Counted from the first letter of the stretch, positions 24,462 through 33,500 are shown. The stretch: DNA of 64,000 nt from Janthinobacterium sp. J1-1 (GCF_030944405.1 NZ_CP132339.1:3348001-3412000), one strand, 5' to 3'. The notes: generated by a model not told the origin, from the sequence alone. Translations and numbers: made by a program.

Positions 24462-27337
24462 CCTGCCGGCGTGACCAGCTCGCCGCGCAGCAGCAGCTCC
24501 ACTTCATGCGCCGGCAGCGGATGGCTGAAGTAAAAGCCTTGCGCTTCGTCGCAGCCGTGGCGGCGCAGGTAGTCCAGCTGTTCCGCCGTTTCCACGCCTT
24601 CGGCCACCACGCGCAGTTTCAGGTTGTGCGCCAGGGCGATGATGGAGACCACGATGGCCGCGTCATCGGCATCGCTGGCGACGTCGCCGACAAAACTGCG
24701 GTCAATTTTGAGGACATCGATCGGGAAGGTGCGCAGGTAGGCAAAGCTGGAATAGCCGGTGCCGAAATCGTCGATCGACAGCTGCACCCCCAGCGCCTTC
24801 ATGTCGTGCAGCTGGCTCACCGCCAGCGCCACGTCGTGCATGAACAGGCTTTCCGTCAGTTCCAGTTCCAGGCAGGCCGGCGCCAGGCCGGTTTCCGCCA
24901 GCACGTCGGCGATCGAGGCCACCAGGTTCGGCTCATTGAACTGGCGCGCCGACAGGTTCACCGCCAGGCGCAGCGACCCCAGCCCGGCCGCATGCCAGGC
25001 CTGCATCTGCGCGCAGGCCTGGCGCATCACCCAGGCGCCTATCGGCACGATCAGGCCGGTATCTTCGGCCAGCGCGATAAAGCGGTTGGGCGCCACCATG
25101 CCCAGTTCCGGGTGGCGCCAGCGCAGCAGCGCTTCGACGCCGACGATGCGCCCGCTTTCCAGGTCCAGCTGCGGCTGGTAATGCAGCACGAACTGGTCGC
25201 GTTCGAGGGCGTTGCGCAGCGCCGTTTCGATGCGCAGCCGTTCCAGGGTGGCCTGGTTCATCGCCTTGGTGTAGAACTTGATGGTATTGCGGCCCTGTTT
25301 CTTGGCGCTGTACATGGCGATGTCGGCCTGCTCGATCAGGTTCTGCGTTTCGCCGTTCAGGGTCACGTCGCCGGGCGCGTCGAATTGCGTCATGTCGTAG
25401 ACGGCCACGCCGATGCTGCAGGTGACAAAAAATTCCTTGCCGTCGAGCAGCACCGGTTGCGCCACGGCGTCCATGATGCGCTGCACCACCGCCTTGCTCA
25501 GTTCCTCGTCGGCCTGCTCGGACAGGATGGCGACGAATTCGTCGCCCGACAGGCGCGCCACGGTGTCGCTTTCGCGCAGGCTGGCCTGCAGGCGCGCGGC
25601 GATGGTTTTCAGCAGCAGGTCGCCGGCCTTGTGGCCCAGGCTGTCGTTGACGAACTTGAAGCGGTCCAGGTCGATCAGCAGCACCCACAGCGCACGGTTC
25701 TTGCGGCGCGACAGCGCCATCGCCTGCGCCAGCCGGTCGCGCAGCAGGGCGCGGTTGGGCAGGCCGGTCAGCACGTCGTGGTGGGCGATATGCTGGATCT
25801 GCTGTTCCGCCAGCTTGCGCTCGGTGATCTCGGAGCCGGTGCCGCGATAGCCCTTGAAGTCGCCCAGGTCGTCGAACAGCGGCTCGCCATTGATGCTGAA
25901 CCAGCGCAGCTTGCCGTCGCGGTCGGCCATGGCATATTCGAGGTGGAAGAAGGGCAGGTGGGCCTGCAGGGTGGCCATATGCTGCTTGCCCCAGCGCGCA
26001 TTGCGCATCTCGGGATTATGGTCCCAGCGCGTGGCGCCGATGAAGCGCTCGAGCGGCATGTTCGACTTGTCGGCGAAGCCGCTGGTGATGTGCGTGAAGC
26101 GGAAGTTCGCGTCTTGTTCCCAGTACCAGTCCGAGGACAGGGCCAGCAGGCGGCGAAAGCGCTTTTCGCTTTCCTGCAGTGCCCGCTCGGTGCGCTGGCG
26201 CGCGCGCACGTCTTCGCTGAGCAGCTCGTTGCTGCGCTTGAGGTCGGCCGTGCGCTGCTCGACCAGCAGCTGCACGCGGCGCGAGCGCTGCGTCAGCGAT
26301 TGCACGAAGGCGGCCGTCAGCAGGCTGAACAGTAGTCCCGTGACCAGCGTAAACAGCGAGCCCAGGTGGTCGGCCATGAAGGGGCGCGGATGCGCCACCA
26401 CGCGCACATGCCAGGAACGGCCGGCGGTGGCAAAGCCGCTGTCGTAGCGGCTTTGATAGGCGAAATGCAGCCAGCGCGGCAGCCGGTGCCAGCCGCCGAC
26501 CCGGTCCTCTTCCGCCACCGCGCCGTGCTGGAAGATGCGGGTGCGCGCTTCGGCGCTGGCGCCGGCAAAGACTTCGACTTCCAGCTGCGGATCGTCCAGC
26601 AGTTCGGCGCCGGAGAGGATTTTCTGCACCAGTTCGCCGCCGCGGATGACGGCGGCCGTGTCGCCGATCACGGCCGCGCGCCGCTGCTCGGGCGTGTCGA
26701 GCGGCACGCCGTGGCGGTACACGGGACGCAGGATGACAAAGCCTTTTTCCGGTCCCTGGGCCAGGCTCAGCAGGCTGGTCGCCACCGTCAGGTTGCCCGT
26801 CACCGCCTGGTCGAGGGCGCCGGCCAGCAGGCCGTCGGGGCGCACGTTCAGGCCGAAAGCGGGCAGGTTGCCCTGCATCGGCTCCAGGTAGTCGACCACC
26901 AGGTAGTTGGCGCGCACCGGCGCCGGCAGCATCTGCGGGCCGTGCATTTCCATCATGGCGTAGCCGGGCACGATGGCGCGCAGTTCGGCTTCGAACGCGG
27001 CGCGCTGCGCATGCGGCACGCGGCGGTGGTAGTTGAAGGCCTGGATAAAGGGATGGCGCTGCAGCAGCGGCGTGGTGAAATCATGGAACTGCTGGCGCGT
27101 GACGGGCACGACGGCGGAAAACAGCTGGTTGGTGGTGGTCAGCACTTCGACCGCGTCGTCCAGGCCCTGCTCGATGGCGGCCACGCGCGCGCCGGCGCGC
27201 TGCTGCAGGCTCAGGCTCATCTTGTCGTACTCGAGCTGGCTGATGGCGGCAAACAGCACGATCGTGACCGACAGGCCGCAGGCAAACGTCAGCGCGGCCG
27301 CGGCGGAAAGGGAGTAGGGCAGGCGGCCACGCAGCAT
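24458..27337 (-). CDS. Membrane CHASE-PAS-GGDEF-EAL c-di-GMP signalling protein
   Basis: A 959-residue dual c-di-GMP enzyme. Order: transmembrane helix (about 8-32), periplasmic CHASE sensor (about 70-270), second helix (about 330-350), coiled linker, PAS (about 390-510), GGDEF (about 540-670) and EAL (about 690-945). The GGDEF site reads SGDEF near residue 596, a tolerated variant with the metal-binding Asp kept; the EAL site reads EALLRW and later catalytic motifs (DDFGTGYSS) are present. It may synthesise and/or degrade c-di-GMP in response to an extracytoplasmic ligand. Convergent with the MORN gene. Confidence 0.92.
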   Translation of the reverse strand: MLRGRLPYSLSAAAALTFACGLSVTIVLFAAISQLEYDKMSLSLQQRAGARVAAIEQGLDDAVEVLTTTNQLFSAVVPVTRQQFHDFTTPLLQRHPFIQAFNYHRRVPHAQRAAFEAELRAIVPGYAMMEMHGPQMLPAPVRANYLVVDYLEPMQGNLPAFGLNVRPDGLLAGALDQAVTGNLTVATSLLSLAQGPEKGFVILRPVYRHGVPLDTPEQRRAAVIGDTAAVIRGGELVQKILSGAELLDDPQLEVEVFAGASAEARTRIFQHGAVAEEDRVGGWHRLPRWLHFAYQSRYDSGFATAGRSWHVRVVAHPRPFMADHLGSLFTLVTGLLFSLLTAAFVQSLTQRSRRVQLLVEQRTADLKRSNELLSEDVRARQRTERALQESEKRFRRLLALSSDWYWEQDANFRFTHITSGFADKSNMPLERFIGATRWDHNPEMRNARWGKQHMATLQAHLPFFHLEYAMADRDGKLRWFSINGEPLFDDLGDFKGYRGTGSEITERKLAEQQIQHIAHHDVLTGLPNRALLRDRLAQAMALSRRKNRALWVLLIDLDRFKFVNDSLGHKAGDLLLKTIAARLQASLRESDTVARLSGDEFVAILSEQADEELSKAVVQRIMDAVAQPVLLDGKEFFVTCSIGVAVYDMTQFDAPGDVTLNGETQNLIEQADIAMYSAKKQGRNTIKFYTKAMNQATLERLRIETALRNALERDQFVLHYQPQLDLESGRIVGVEALLRWRHPELGMVAPNRFIALAEDTGLIVPIGAWVMRQACAQMQAWHAAGLGSLRLAVNLSARQFNEPNLVASIADVLAETGLAPACLELELTESLFMHDVALAVSQLHDMKALGVQLSIDDFGTGYSSFAYLRTFPIDVLKIDRSFVGDVASDADDAAIVVSIIALAHNLKLRVVAEGVETAEQLDYLRRHGCDEAQGFYFSHPLPAHEVELLLRGELVTPAG

Positions 27338-27365
27338 GGAAAAGGGTCTCGTTCAGGATGGATCT

Positions 27366-27386
27366 GGCCCGCCGCGACGGCGGGCC
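27366..27386. repeat. GC-rich stem-loop upstream of the GGDEF/EAL gene
   Basis: GGCCCGCC (27366-27373) and GGCGGGCC (27379-27386) form an 8-bp stem with a 5-nt loop, 29 bp upstream of the GGDEF/EAL start. No T-run follows on either strand, so an intrinsic terminator is unlikely. Confidence 0.45.
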
Positions 27387-27478
27387 GGCAGAGCCGGTAG
27401 TGTGTCATAAACGCTGTCTGGCGTGCTGATTTTGCACCTGCGCAGTGCCATTATGCAACAACGTCATGCAACACCGTT

Positions 27479-28246
27479 TCAATCCGACGCACGCTGGCGC
27501 CGCCGCAGGCGCCACAGCTGCCAGGGCGGCAGCAGGCGGTTCAGGAAGCCCAGGCCGAACAAGGCGCGCCAGCGTACCAGGCGTACCGTCCGCACCGCGC
27601 GGCCTGCGTCGGCACGGCCGGGCTTGGCCGCGAAGATGATGCGGTTATTGCCGGCGATGCCGTCGAAGTGACATACCTGGCCGCGAAAGGTCAGCATCAG
27701 CCGCGCCAGCATGGCGGCGTAGTGCGGATCGTAATTGAACAGGTTGGCCACCAGCACGCCGCCGGGCACCAGCGCGCGCAGGCAGTCGGCATAGAAGCGC
27801 GCGCTGCCCAGCGCCGGCGGCAGGCCGCTGGCGTCGAAGCCGTCGAGCAGCAGCACGTCGGCGCTGGCCGGATGCTGGCGGATATAGCTGACGGCGTCGG
27901 TCTCGATGATGCGCAGGCGCGCATCGTCGGGCGGCACCATGAACTGCTCGCGCAGCGCGATCACGTCGGCGCGCAGTTCCAGCACCGTGATGCGCGTCTC
28001 GGGCAGGTAGCGGTGGCAGAATTTCAGCAGCGAGCCGCCGCCCAGTCCCACCATCAGGATATGGCGCGGGCGCGGCACGAACAGGGTAAAGCACATCATG
28101 GCGCGCGCGTAGCGCAGCAGCAGGTGATCGGGGCGCGACAGCAGCATTTCACTCTGGATCATGCCGGGGCAAAACTCCAGCCGGCGCCGGTCGCCGTCGG
28201 TATGCACGAGAGGAGGAGGGACGGTGGTCTGCGCGTCGATGGGCAT
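27479..28246 (-). CDS. Spermidine synthase-like methyltransferase-fold protein
   Basis: A 255-residue protein with the spermidine synthase Rossmann core: GGGSLLKF (SAM/dcSAM loop) near residue 68 and the acidic LLLDGFDASGLP motif near 132. It lacks the N-terminal beta-domain of full SpeE and ends in an Arg-rich tail (RLRRRQRASD). It may transfer an aminopropyl group or belong to the unassigned SpeE-like group. Start at 28246 gives a clean N-terminus; longer readings run into the divergent gene. It is divergent from the small gene at 28391. Confidence 0.75.
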   Translation of the reverse strand: MPIDAQTTVPPPLVHTDGDRRRLEFCPGMIQSEMLLSRPDHLLLRYARAMMCFTLFVPRPRHILMVGLGGGSLLKFCHRYLPETRITVLELRADVIALREQFMVPPDDARLRIIETDAVSYIRQHPASADVLLLDGFDASGLPPALGSARFYADCLRALVPGGVLVANLFNYDPHYAAMLARLMLTFRGQVCHFDGIAGNNRIIFAAKPGRADAGRAVRTVRLVRWRALFGLGFLNRLLPPWQLWRLRRRQRASD

Positions 28247-28390
28247 GAATCGGTGGGTGGAAACGGGGCCAGGTTTTGTTGCATGCAGAGAAATCTGATA
28301 AGCTCCTGACAGCATACCCGATTTATTATCCCCATAGGGCCGCGGCGCCTCGGCAAGCTGCCGGCAAGATCGGGCACCATGGAGACAAGC

Positions 28391-28666
28391 ATGTTTTTGG
28401 ATCACCCCACGATTACCGCCACCAACAGTTTTACCGAGCCCGACCGCATCGAGCGGCTGACCCGCGTCTACGGTTACGCGGCGGCCATGGCCGACCAGGC
28501 CGGCAACGAGCACTTCATCGAAAAAGTGGCGCAGATCCACGACCACAAGGGCACCCTGATCGTGTTCTGGTACGACGCCCCCACCGAAGCGGAAAAGCAC
28601 TATTTCGTGCAGGCCTGGGCCAGCAAGGTCGGCGACGGCAGCACCAATGTCGAACACGAGATCTGA
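28391..28666 (+). CDS. Small conserved-looking hypothetical protein
   Basis: A 91-residue acidic soluble protein with no signal peptide or membrane helix. The predicted pattern (ERLTRVYGYAAAMADQAGN, then GTLIVFWYDAPTEAEKHYFVQAW) suggests a small alpha/beta fold. I do not recognise a family. I place the start at 28391 because GGAGA lies 6 bp upstream; an in-frame ATG at 28379 is also possible. It lies 31 bp upstream of the GGDEF gene on the same strand and may be co-transcribed with it. Confidence 0.7.
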   Translation: MFLDHPTITATNSFTEPDRIERLTRVYGYAAAMADQAGNEHFIEKVAQIHDHKGTLIVFWYDAPTEAEKHYFVQAWASKVGDGSTNVEHEI

Positions 28667-28697
28667 GCTGCTGCACGCGCGCGCTCTGGCCTGAGCC

Positions 28698-29849
28698 ATG
28701 GATATCAAGACCCTGGTCCTGGCGCTGGCGCTGGGCAACCTGAGCCTGTGCGCCGCGCTGTTTTTCTTCGAGTACGAGCGCAAGAAGTCGTTCGCCATGT
28801 CGACCTGGGCGCTGGCCAAGCAGTGCCAGGCCATCGCCTGGTGCCTGCTGTACCTGCGCGGCGTGCTGCCCGATTTCCTCTCCATTTTGCTCGGCAACAG
28901 CCTGCTGTTCGCCGGCATGGCGCTCGACGCCGGCGCCCTGTGGCAGGCGGCCGGCAAGAGCGGCTGGCGCCGCCGCCTGCTGCCGGCGCTGGGCGTGGCC
29001 GTGCTGCTGTTCGCGCTGTGCTATATATTCGACGTGGCGCCGCTGCTGCGCAGCGCCGGCGGTTCGCTGATCGTGGCCGGCTTCTTCCTGTCCGGCGTGG
29101 CCGCCTTGTCGCTGCAGTGGCGCGAGGCGAGCATGCTGCGCCGTTTCCTGGTCGTCGCCATGGGCCTGCTGTCGCTGCTGATCGCCGCGCGCGGCGTGCT
29201 GGCCGCCTTCGTGCCGGGCTTTGACGCCGAGCTGATGCAGCTGGCCGGCTTCGGTGCGCTGTACCTGATGATGCTGACCAATGCCTTCGGCTACCTGCTG
29301 CTGTCGCGCGAAAAACTCGGTGGCGAACTGGCTCGCCTGGAAGTGGTCGATGCGGCCACGGGCGTGCCGAACCGGCGCGGCTTTTACCAGGCGCTGGCGC
29401 CATGGATGGCGCTGGCGCGCCGGCCCGGCCTGCCCACCGCGCTGGTGGTGCTCAATCTCGACGATTTCAAGCGCGTCAACGACAGCTACGGCCATCCGGT
29501 CGGCGACGCGGTGCTGAAAAGCGTGGTCGACATCTGCCGCCAGCAATTGCGCGACAGCGACCTGATGGGCCGCCTGGGCGGCGCCGAATTCGCCATCCAG
29601 CTGCCGCGCACCAGCTTGAGTGACGCGCTGATGGTGGCCGAACGCATCCGCTTTGCGGTCGCCGCCTTGCCGGTCAAGACGGAAAAAGCCGTGCTCAGCC
29701 TGACGGCCAGCCTGGGTGTGACCACCATCCGCGCCGAAGACAGCACGGTGGCGCTGTTCAAGCGCGCCGACGAGGCGCTGCAGGCGGCCAAGGAAGCCGG
29801 GCGCAACCGCGTGATGGCGGCGCCGGAGGCTCCCGCACTGGATGTGTAA
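28698..29849 (+). CDS. Membrane GGDEF-domain protein with altered GGAEF active site
   Basis: A 383-residue protein with about six hydrophobic helices in the first 205 residues and a cytoplasmic GGDEF domain (about 212-375). The domain has NRRGF, LNLDDFKRVNDSYGH and the signature RLGGAEFAI, where the third position of GGDEF is alanine. That residue normally coordinates Mg2+ and catalysis, so cyclase activity may be lost; the rest of the GTP site looks intact. Possible roles are a degenerate sensor or a GTP/c-di-GMP binding partner. Confidence 0.85.
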   Translation: MDIKTLVLALALGNLSLCAALFFFEYERKKSFAMSTWALAKQCQAIAWCLLYLRGVLPDFLSILLGNSLLFAGMALDAGALWQAAGKSGWRRRLLPALGVAVLLFALCYIFDVAPLLRSAGGSLIVAGFFLSGVAALSLQWREASMLRRFLVVAMGLLSLLIAARGVLAAFVPGFDAELMQLAGFGALYLMMLTNAFGYLLLSREKLGGELARLEVVDAATGVPNRRGFYQALAPWMALARRPGLPTALVVLNLDDFKRVNDSYGHPVGDAVLKSVVDICRQQLRDSDLMGRLGGAEFAIQLPRTSLSDALMVAERIRFAVAALPVKTEKAVLSLTASLGVTTIRAEDSTVALFKRADEALQAAKEAGRNRVMAAPEAPALDV

Positions 29850-29882
29850 GCCCTAACTTATATTTAAGCCAAGCAAGTTATG

Positions 29883-29915
29883 ATGCGAAAGACTTTGTCT
29901 TTCGCATTGCTTTTT
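29883..29915 (+). terminator. Intrinsic terminator between the GGDEF gene and the exchanger gene
   Basis: ATGCGAAAGAC (29883-29893) and GTCTTTCGCAT (29897-29907) form a perfect 11-bp stem with a 3-nt loop, followed by TGCTTTTT. It should end the GGDEF transcript; it lies 22 bp before the exchanger start, so it might also act within that leader. Confidence 0.75.
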
Positions 29916-29937
29916 CCACTCTTGCCCGGGCCACTCC

Positions 29938-31020
29938 ATGAAAAGTCTTACCTCCCTGCCTGTATGGCCACTGGCCGCCCCGATCGTGGGCTGGCTGTTC
30001 CTGGGCGGCGCCAGCTTCGGTTTCGGCGGCGCCTACCAGATCCTGCTGGTGATCGGCCTGATCGCCAGCGTGCTGGCCGCCGTCTACCATGCCGAGGTGG
30101 TGGCGCACCGCATCGGCGAACCGTACGGCACCCTGGTGCTGGCGCTGGCCGTGACCCTGATCGAGGTGGCGCTGATCGTCTCGCTGATGCTGGCCGGCGG
30201 TCCTGAAACCACGGGCCTGGCGCGCGACACCGTGTTCGCCGCCATCATGATCATCCTGAACGGCATCGTCGGCATCTGCCTGCTGCTGGGCGCCGGGCGC
30301 CACAAGGAGCAGACCTTTGGCCTGCTGGGCGTGAGCGCGTCGCTGGCCACCCTGGCGGCGATCGCGATTCTGACCCTGGTGCTGCCGAACTATACGTCGA
30401 GCGCGGCCGGACCGTTCTACAACTCCAGCCAGCTGATCTTCATCGCCGTCATTTCGCTGGTGCTGTACGGCACTTTTGTCCTGGTGCAGACGGTGCGCCA
30501 CCGCGATTACTTCCTGCCCAAGGAAGCCGTCGGCGACGAAGAGGTCCATGCCGAGCCGCCCACGCCGACGGTGGCCTGGATCAGCGCCATCGCGCTGCTG
30601 GTCTGCCTGGGCGCCGTGGTGCTGCTGGCCAAGTCGCTGGCGCCCGCGCTGGAAACGGCAATCGCCGCCATGGGCGCGCCCAAGACCCTGGTCGGCATCG
30701 TCATCGCCGCCATCGTGCTGCTGCCCGAAGGCCTGGCGGCCGTGCGCGCGGCGCGCGCCAATCGCCTGCAAACCAGTTTGAACCTGGCGCTCGGTTCGGC
30801 CCTGGCCAGCATCGGCCTGACGATACCGGCGGTGGTGGTGGTGTCGCTGGCCACCGGGTTGACCATCACGCTGGGCCTGGACATCAAGTCGACCGTGCTG
30901 TTGCTGCTGTCGCTGATGGTGGCCACCCTGTCGCTCGGCACGGGACGCACCACCGTGATGCAGGGCACGGTGCACCTGGTGATCTTCGCCGTGTATTTGT
31001 TTACAACGATCGTGCCGTAA
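29938..31020 (+). CDS. chaA: Calcium/sodium : proton antiporter
   Basis: A 360-residue inner-membrane exchanger of the CaCA superfamily (ChaA type) with about ten or eleven helices in two inverted halves. The alpha-repeat motifs are visible as GEPYGTLVLALAVTLIEVALI (acidic residue in the membrane, about residues 60-80, quoted in part) and IAAIVLLPEGLAAVRAA near 255-271. It should extrude Ca2+ or Na+ in exchange for protons. The hydrophilic central loop (about 190-210) contains the usual acidic cluster. Monocistronic by spacing. Confidence 0.9.
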   Translation: MKSLTSLPVWPLAAPIVGWLFLGGASFGFGGAYQILLVIGLIASVLAAVYHAEVVAHRIGEPYGTLVLALAVTLIEVALIVSLMLAGGPETTGLARDTVFAAIMIILNGIVGICLLLGAGRHKEQTFGLLGVSASLATLAAIAILTLVLPNYTSSAAGPFYNSSQLIFIAVISLVLYGTFVLVQTVRHRDYFLPKEAVGDEEVHAEPPTPTVAWISAIALLVCLGAVVLLAKSLAPALETAIAAMGAPKTLVGIVIAAIVLLPEGLAAVRAARANRLQTSLNLALGSALASIGLTIPAVVVVSLATGLTITLGLDIKSTVLLLLSLMVATLSLGTGRTTVMQGTVHLVIFAVYLFTTIVP

Positions 31021-31034
31021 AAACCGGCCGCTGG

Positions 31035-31062
31035 CTGTCACGATCCTGTCACGCCCCTGTCA
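31035..31062 (+). promoter_or_regulatory. Pho box (three CTGTCA direct repeats) upstream of ppx
   Basis: CTGTCA occurs at 31035, 31046 and 31057, each exactly 11 bp apart, matching the PhoB-binding pattern of CTGTCA repeats at 11-bp spacing. A possible -10 (TAGGAT, 31082-31087) follows. PhoB would therefore activate the downstream ppx when phosphate is low. Confidence 0.75.
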
Positions 31063-31178
31063 TATGATGGCGGTAGTGTGGTAGGATTTTTAAATCGTTT
31101 AAATGATTTATATAATTTCCCTGCCGGCCGGCCTGTTTCGGTCCAACTGGCGGGGCAGTGACCAGACAAGAGGCCAGT

Positions 31179-32636
31179 ATGTATGCAGCGGTGGACCTGG
31201 GGTCCAACAGTTTTCGTTTACACGTCGGCAAGCATGATGGCGACACCATCCGCGTCATCAAGAGCGTGCGCGACCCGATCCGCCTGGCCGCCGGCCTGGA
31301 CGCCCATGGCGACCTGACCGAGGCGGCCATGCAGGGCGCGCTGGCGTGCCTGCAGCGTTTTCGCACCGTGCTTGACGGTTTCCAGCTCGAAGCCGTGCGC
31401 GTGGTGGCCACGTCGGCCATGCGCGTGGCGCGCAACGGCGCCGTCTTTTTGCCGCTGGCCGAAGAGGCCATCGGCTACCCGATCGAAATCATCTCGGGCG
31501 AGGAAGAGGGGCGGCTGATCTACATGGGGGTGGCCAATTCGCTGGCGATTCCCGGCGAGCGGCGCCTGGTGATGGATATCGGCGGCGGCTCGACCGAGCT
31601 GATCCTGGGCCGTGGGCAGGACGTGGAGCGGGTCGAGTCGTTCAGCCTCGGCACGGTCAAGCAGAGCCTGTCGTTCTTTATCGGCGGGCGCATCGACGCA
31701 CCGTCGTTCGAAGCGGCGATCCTGTCGGCGCGCAGCCACTTCGAGGATGGCGCGCCACCGTACATGCCGCAGCACTGGAAGACGGCCTATGGTTCTTCCG
31801 GCACGATCCGCACGATTGCCGACATCATCGCCCGCAACAAGCTGGGCGACGGCCTGCTGAGCGGCTCCAGCCTGGACGCGCTGGCGCGCCGCTTCATCGA
31901 ACTGGGCCACACCAGCAAGATCGACCTGCCCGGCCTGCGGCCCGACCGCGCCGGCACCATCGTCGGCGGCCTGGCGATCCTGATCGGCCTGTTCCGCGAA
32001 CTGGCGATACCCGCAATGACGCCGATCGAGGCCGGCCTGCGCATGGGTGTGATGTGGGACTTGTTCCTGCGTTCGACCAAGCGCGACCGGCGCGAACAGT
32101 CGGTGCAGGCCTGCATGGAAAAATTCCATGTCGACCAGCGCCGCGCCAGCCGGGTGGCCGAGCAGGCGCAGGCCCTGTACGCGCAGCTCAAACCCACGTC
32201 CGAGGCGCTGGTCAAGCCGCTGCGCTGGGCCAGCCTGCTGCACGAAACGGGCATGGTGGTGTCGCAGACCGGTTATCACAAGCATGCGGCCTACATCATC
32301 GAAAACGCCGATTTGCCCGGTTTTACCACGCGCGAACAGAAGACCATGAGCCGGCTGATCCTGGCGCAAAAGGGCAACCTGCGCAAGATCGACGATGTGC
32401 TGGCCGATGCCGACTTCGCCAAGGCGGTGCTGGCGCTGCGCCTGTCGATTTTGCTGATGCATGCGCGCATCGAAGCCGATTTCAGCGAGCTGCGTCTGCG
32501 CATGAAGAACCGGATCGACCTCGATATCAAGCGCGGCTGGGTGGCGCACCATCCGACGGTGTCGTTCTGGATCGAAAAAGAGCAGGAATTCTGGGATGAA
32601 GTCGGCGTCGATTTCACCATCCGCGCAAGTGCCTGA
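31179..32636 (+). CDS. ppx: Exopolyphosphatase
   Basis: A 485-residue Ppx/GppA-family enzyme. The N-terminal actin-like ATPase domain starts YAAVDLGSNSFRLHV, with the second phosphate loop DIGGGSTELI near residue 133; the C-terminal HD-like helical domain follows from about 310 (LRWASLLHETGM). It removes terminal phosphates from polyphosphate (or hydrolyses pppGpp). I chose the ATG at 31179; a GTG 21 bp upstream is in frame. A triple CTGTCA Pho box lies about 115-145 bp upstream, linking it to phosphate control. Confidence 0.92.
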   Translation: MYAAVDLGSNSFRLHVGKHDGDTIRVIKSVRDPIRLAAGLDAHGDLTEAAMQGALACLQRFRTVLDGFQLEAVRVVATSAMRVARNGAVFLPLAEEAIGYPIEIISGEEEGRLIYMGVANSLAIPGERRLVMDIGGGSTELILGRGQDVERVESFSLGTVKQSLSFFIGGRIDAPSFEAAILSARSHFEDGAPPYMPQHWKTAYGSSGTIRTIADIIARNKLGDGLLSGSSLDALARRFIELGHTSKIDLPGLRPDRAGTIVGGLAILIGLFRELAIPAMTPIEAGLRMGVMWDLFLRSTKRDRREQSVQACMEKFHVDQRRASRVAEQAQALYAQLKPTSEALVKPLRWASLLHETGMVVSQTGYHKHAAYIIENADLPGFTTREQKTMSRLILAQKGNLRKIDDVLADADFAKAVLALRLSILLMHARIEADFSELRLRMKNRIDLDIKRGWVAHHPTVSFWIEKEQEFWDEVGVDFTIRASA

Positions 32637-32667
32637 GCGCTTGCGCGACTGCCACCAATTTTTTTTT
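32622..32667 (+). terminator. Weak terminator-like stem-loop after ppx
   Basis: CGCGCAAG (32622-32629) and CTTGCGCG (32640-32647) form an 8-bp stem that begins within the ppx 3' end; a run of nine T follows, but only after an 11-nt gap. The distance makes efficient termination doubtful. Confidence 0.4.
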
Positions 32668-32729
32668 GACGAGCAAAATTCTTAAAAACCATATATATTG
32701 TTTATATTATTTACTTGATTGGATGACCC

Positions 32730-33434
32730 ATGACCAAAACCGCGCCAGTGAAAAAGCCCGTCGCCGCTCCCGCTTCGATATTCCCGACCAGCGAATCGAT
32801 CAACGCGGCAGCCGCCTTTGACGCCGCACCGGCGGCCGCCGTGGCAGCCAAGCCTGCGGCAAAAGCGCCAGCCAAGCCACGCGCAAAAGCGGTAGCGCCA
32901 GCCGCCGCCAAGCCGGCAGCGCCAGCCCCGGCCCCTGCTGCGGCGGCCAAGCCCGCAGCCGCCAAACCTGCCGCCAAGCCAGCCGTGGCGAAGGCCGCCG
33001 TGGTTGCCAAGCCTGCCGTGAAAGCTGCCGTCAAGGCCGCTGCCAAACCGGCGCCAGCCGCCGAAAAACCGGTGGCCAAGGCCGTGGCCAAACCTGCGGC
33101 CAAGGCCGCCGCGAAGCCAGCCGCCAAGGCGGTAGCCAAGCCGGCAGCCAAGCCAGCGGCAGTGAAAAAAGCGCCTGCCGCCAAGGCCGCCGCCGTCGTC
33201 AAGGAAAAGGCCCGCAAGCCGAAACTGGTGCGCGATAGCTTCACCATGCCGGAAGCCGAATATGAAGTGCTGGGCCAGGTGAAAAAAGCCTGCCTGAAAG
33301 CCGGCTTCGAGATCAAGAAAAGCGAATTGCTGCGCATCGGCGTGGCGCTGATCAGCCAGATCGACCTGGCCACCCTGCAAAACGTGCTGGCCGGCCTGCC
33401 GCAACTGAAAACCGGCCGTCCAAAGAAAGACTGA
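32730..33434 (+). CDS. Histone H1-like Ala/Lys/Pro-rich protein with C-terminal RHH-like domain
   Basis: A 234-residue basic protein. Residues about 20-165 are repeats of AAKPA/AVAKPA-type units (alanine, lysine, proline), like histone H1 tails and the PhaF/AlgP family. The C-terminal 70 residues form a compact domain (RDSFTMPEAEYEVLGQVKK ... KKSELLRIGVALISQI), resembling a ribbon-helix-helix fold, and end in GRPKKD. Probably a nucleoid- or polyanion-binding protein; location next to ppx raises the possibility of polyphosphate or DNA binding. The role is inferred from composition only. Confidence 0.75.
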   Translation: MTKTAPVKKPVAAPASIFPTSESINAAAAFDAAPAAAVAAKPAAKAPAKPRAKAVAPAAAKPAAPAPAPAAAAKPAAAKPAAKPAVAKAAVVAKPAVKAAVKAAAKPAPAAEKPVAKAVAKPAAKAAAKPAAKAVAKPAAKPAAVKKAPAAKAAAVVKEKARKPKLVRDSFTMPEAEYEVLGQVKKACLKAGFEIKKSELLRIGVALISQIDLATLQNVLAGLPQLKTGRPKKD

Positions 33435-33468
33435 TAGCGGCTGTCCTGCTGGCGTCGTCATTCTGGTT

Positions 33469-33500
33469 TACCATGGGGCTTGCATAGAAATCCCATGGTA
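33469..33500. promoter_or_regulatory. Inverted repeat overlapping the fdhD start
   Basis: TACCATGGG (33469-33477) and CCCATGGTA (33492-33500) are perfect inverted copies with a 14-nt spacer. The right arm contains the first candidate ATG (33495) of fdhD, so the structure could mask the start region in mRNA or be a regulator site. Confidence 0.45.

Noticed and set aside
29850..29937. Riboswitch upstream of the cation exchanger
   Set aside because: The gap is only 88 bp and is mostly occupied by an intrinsic terminator; no yybP-ykoY-like or other known structure is visible.
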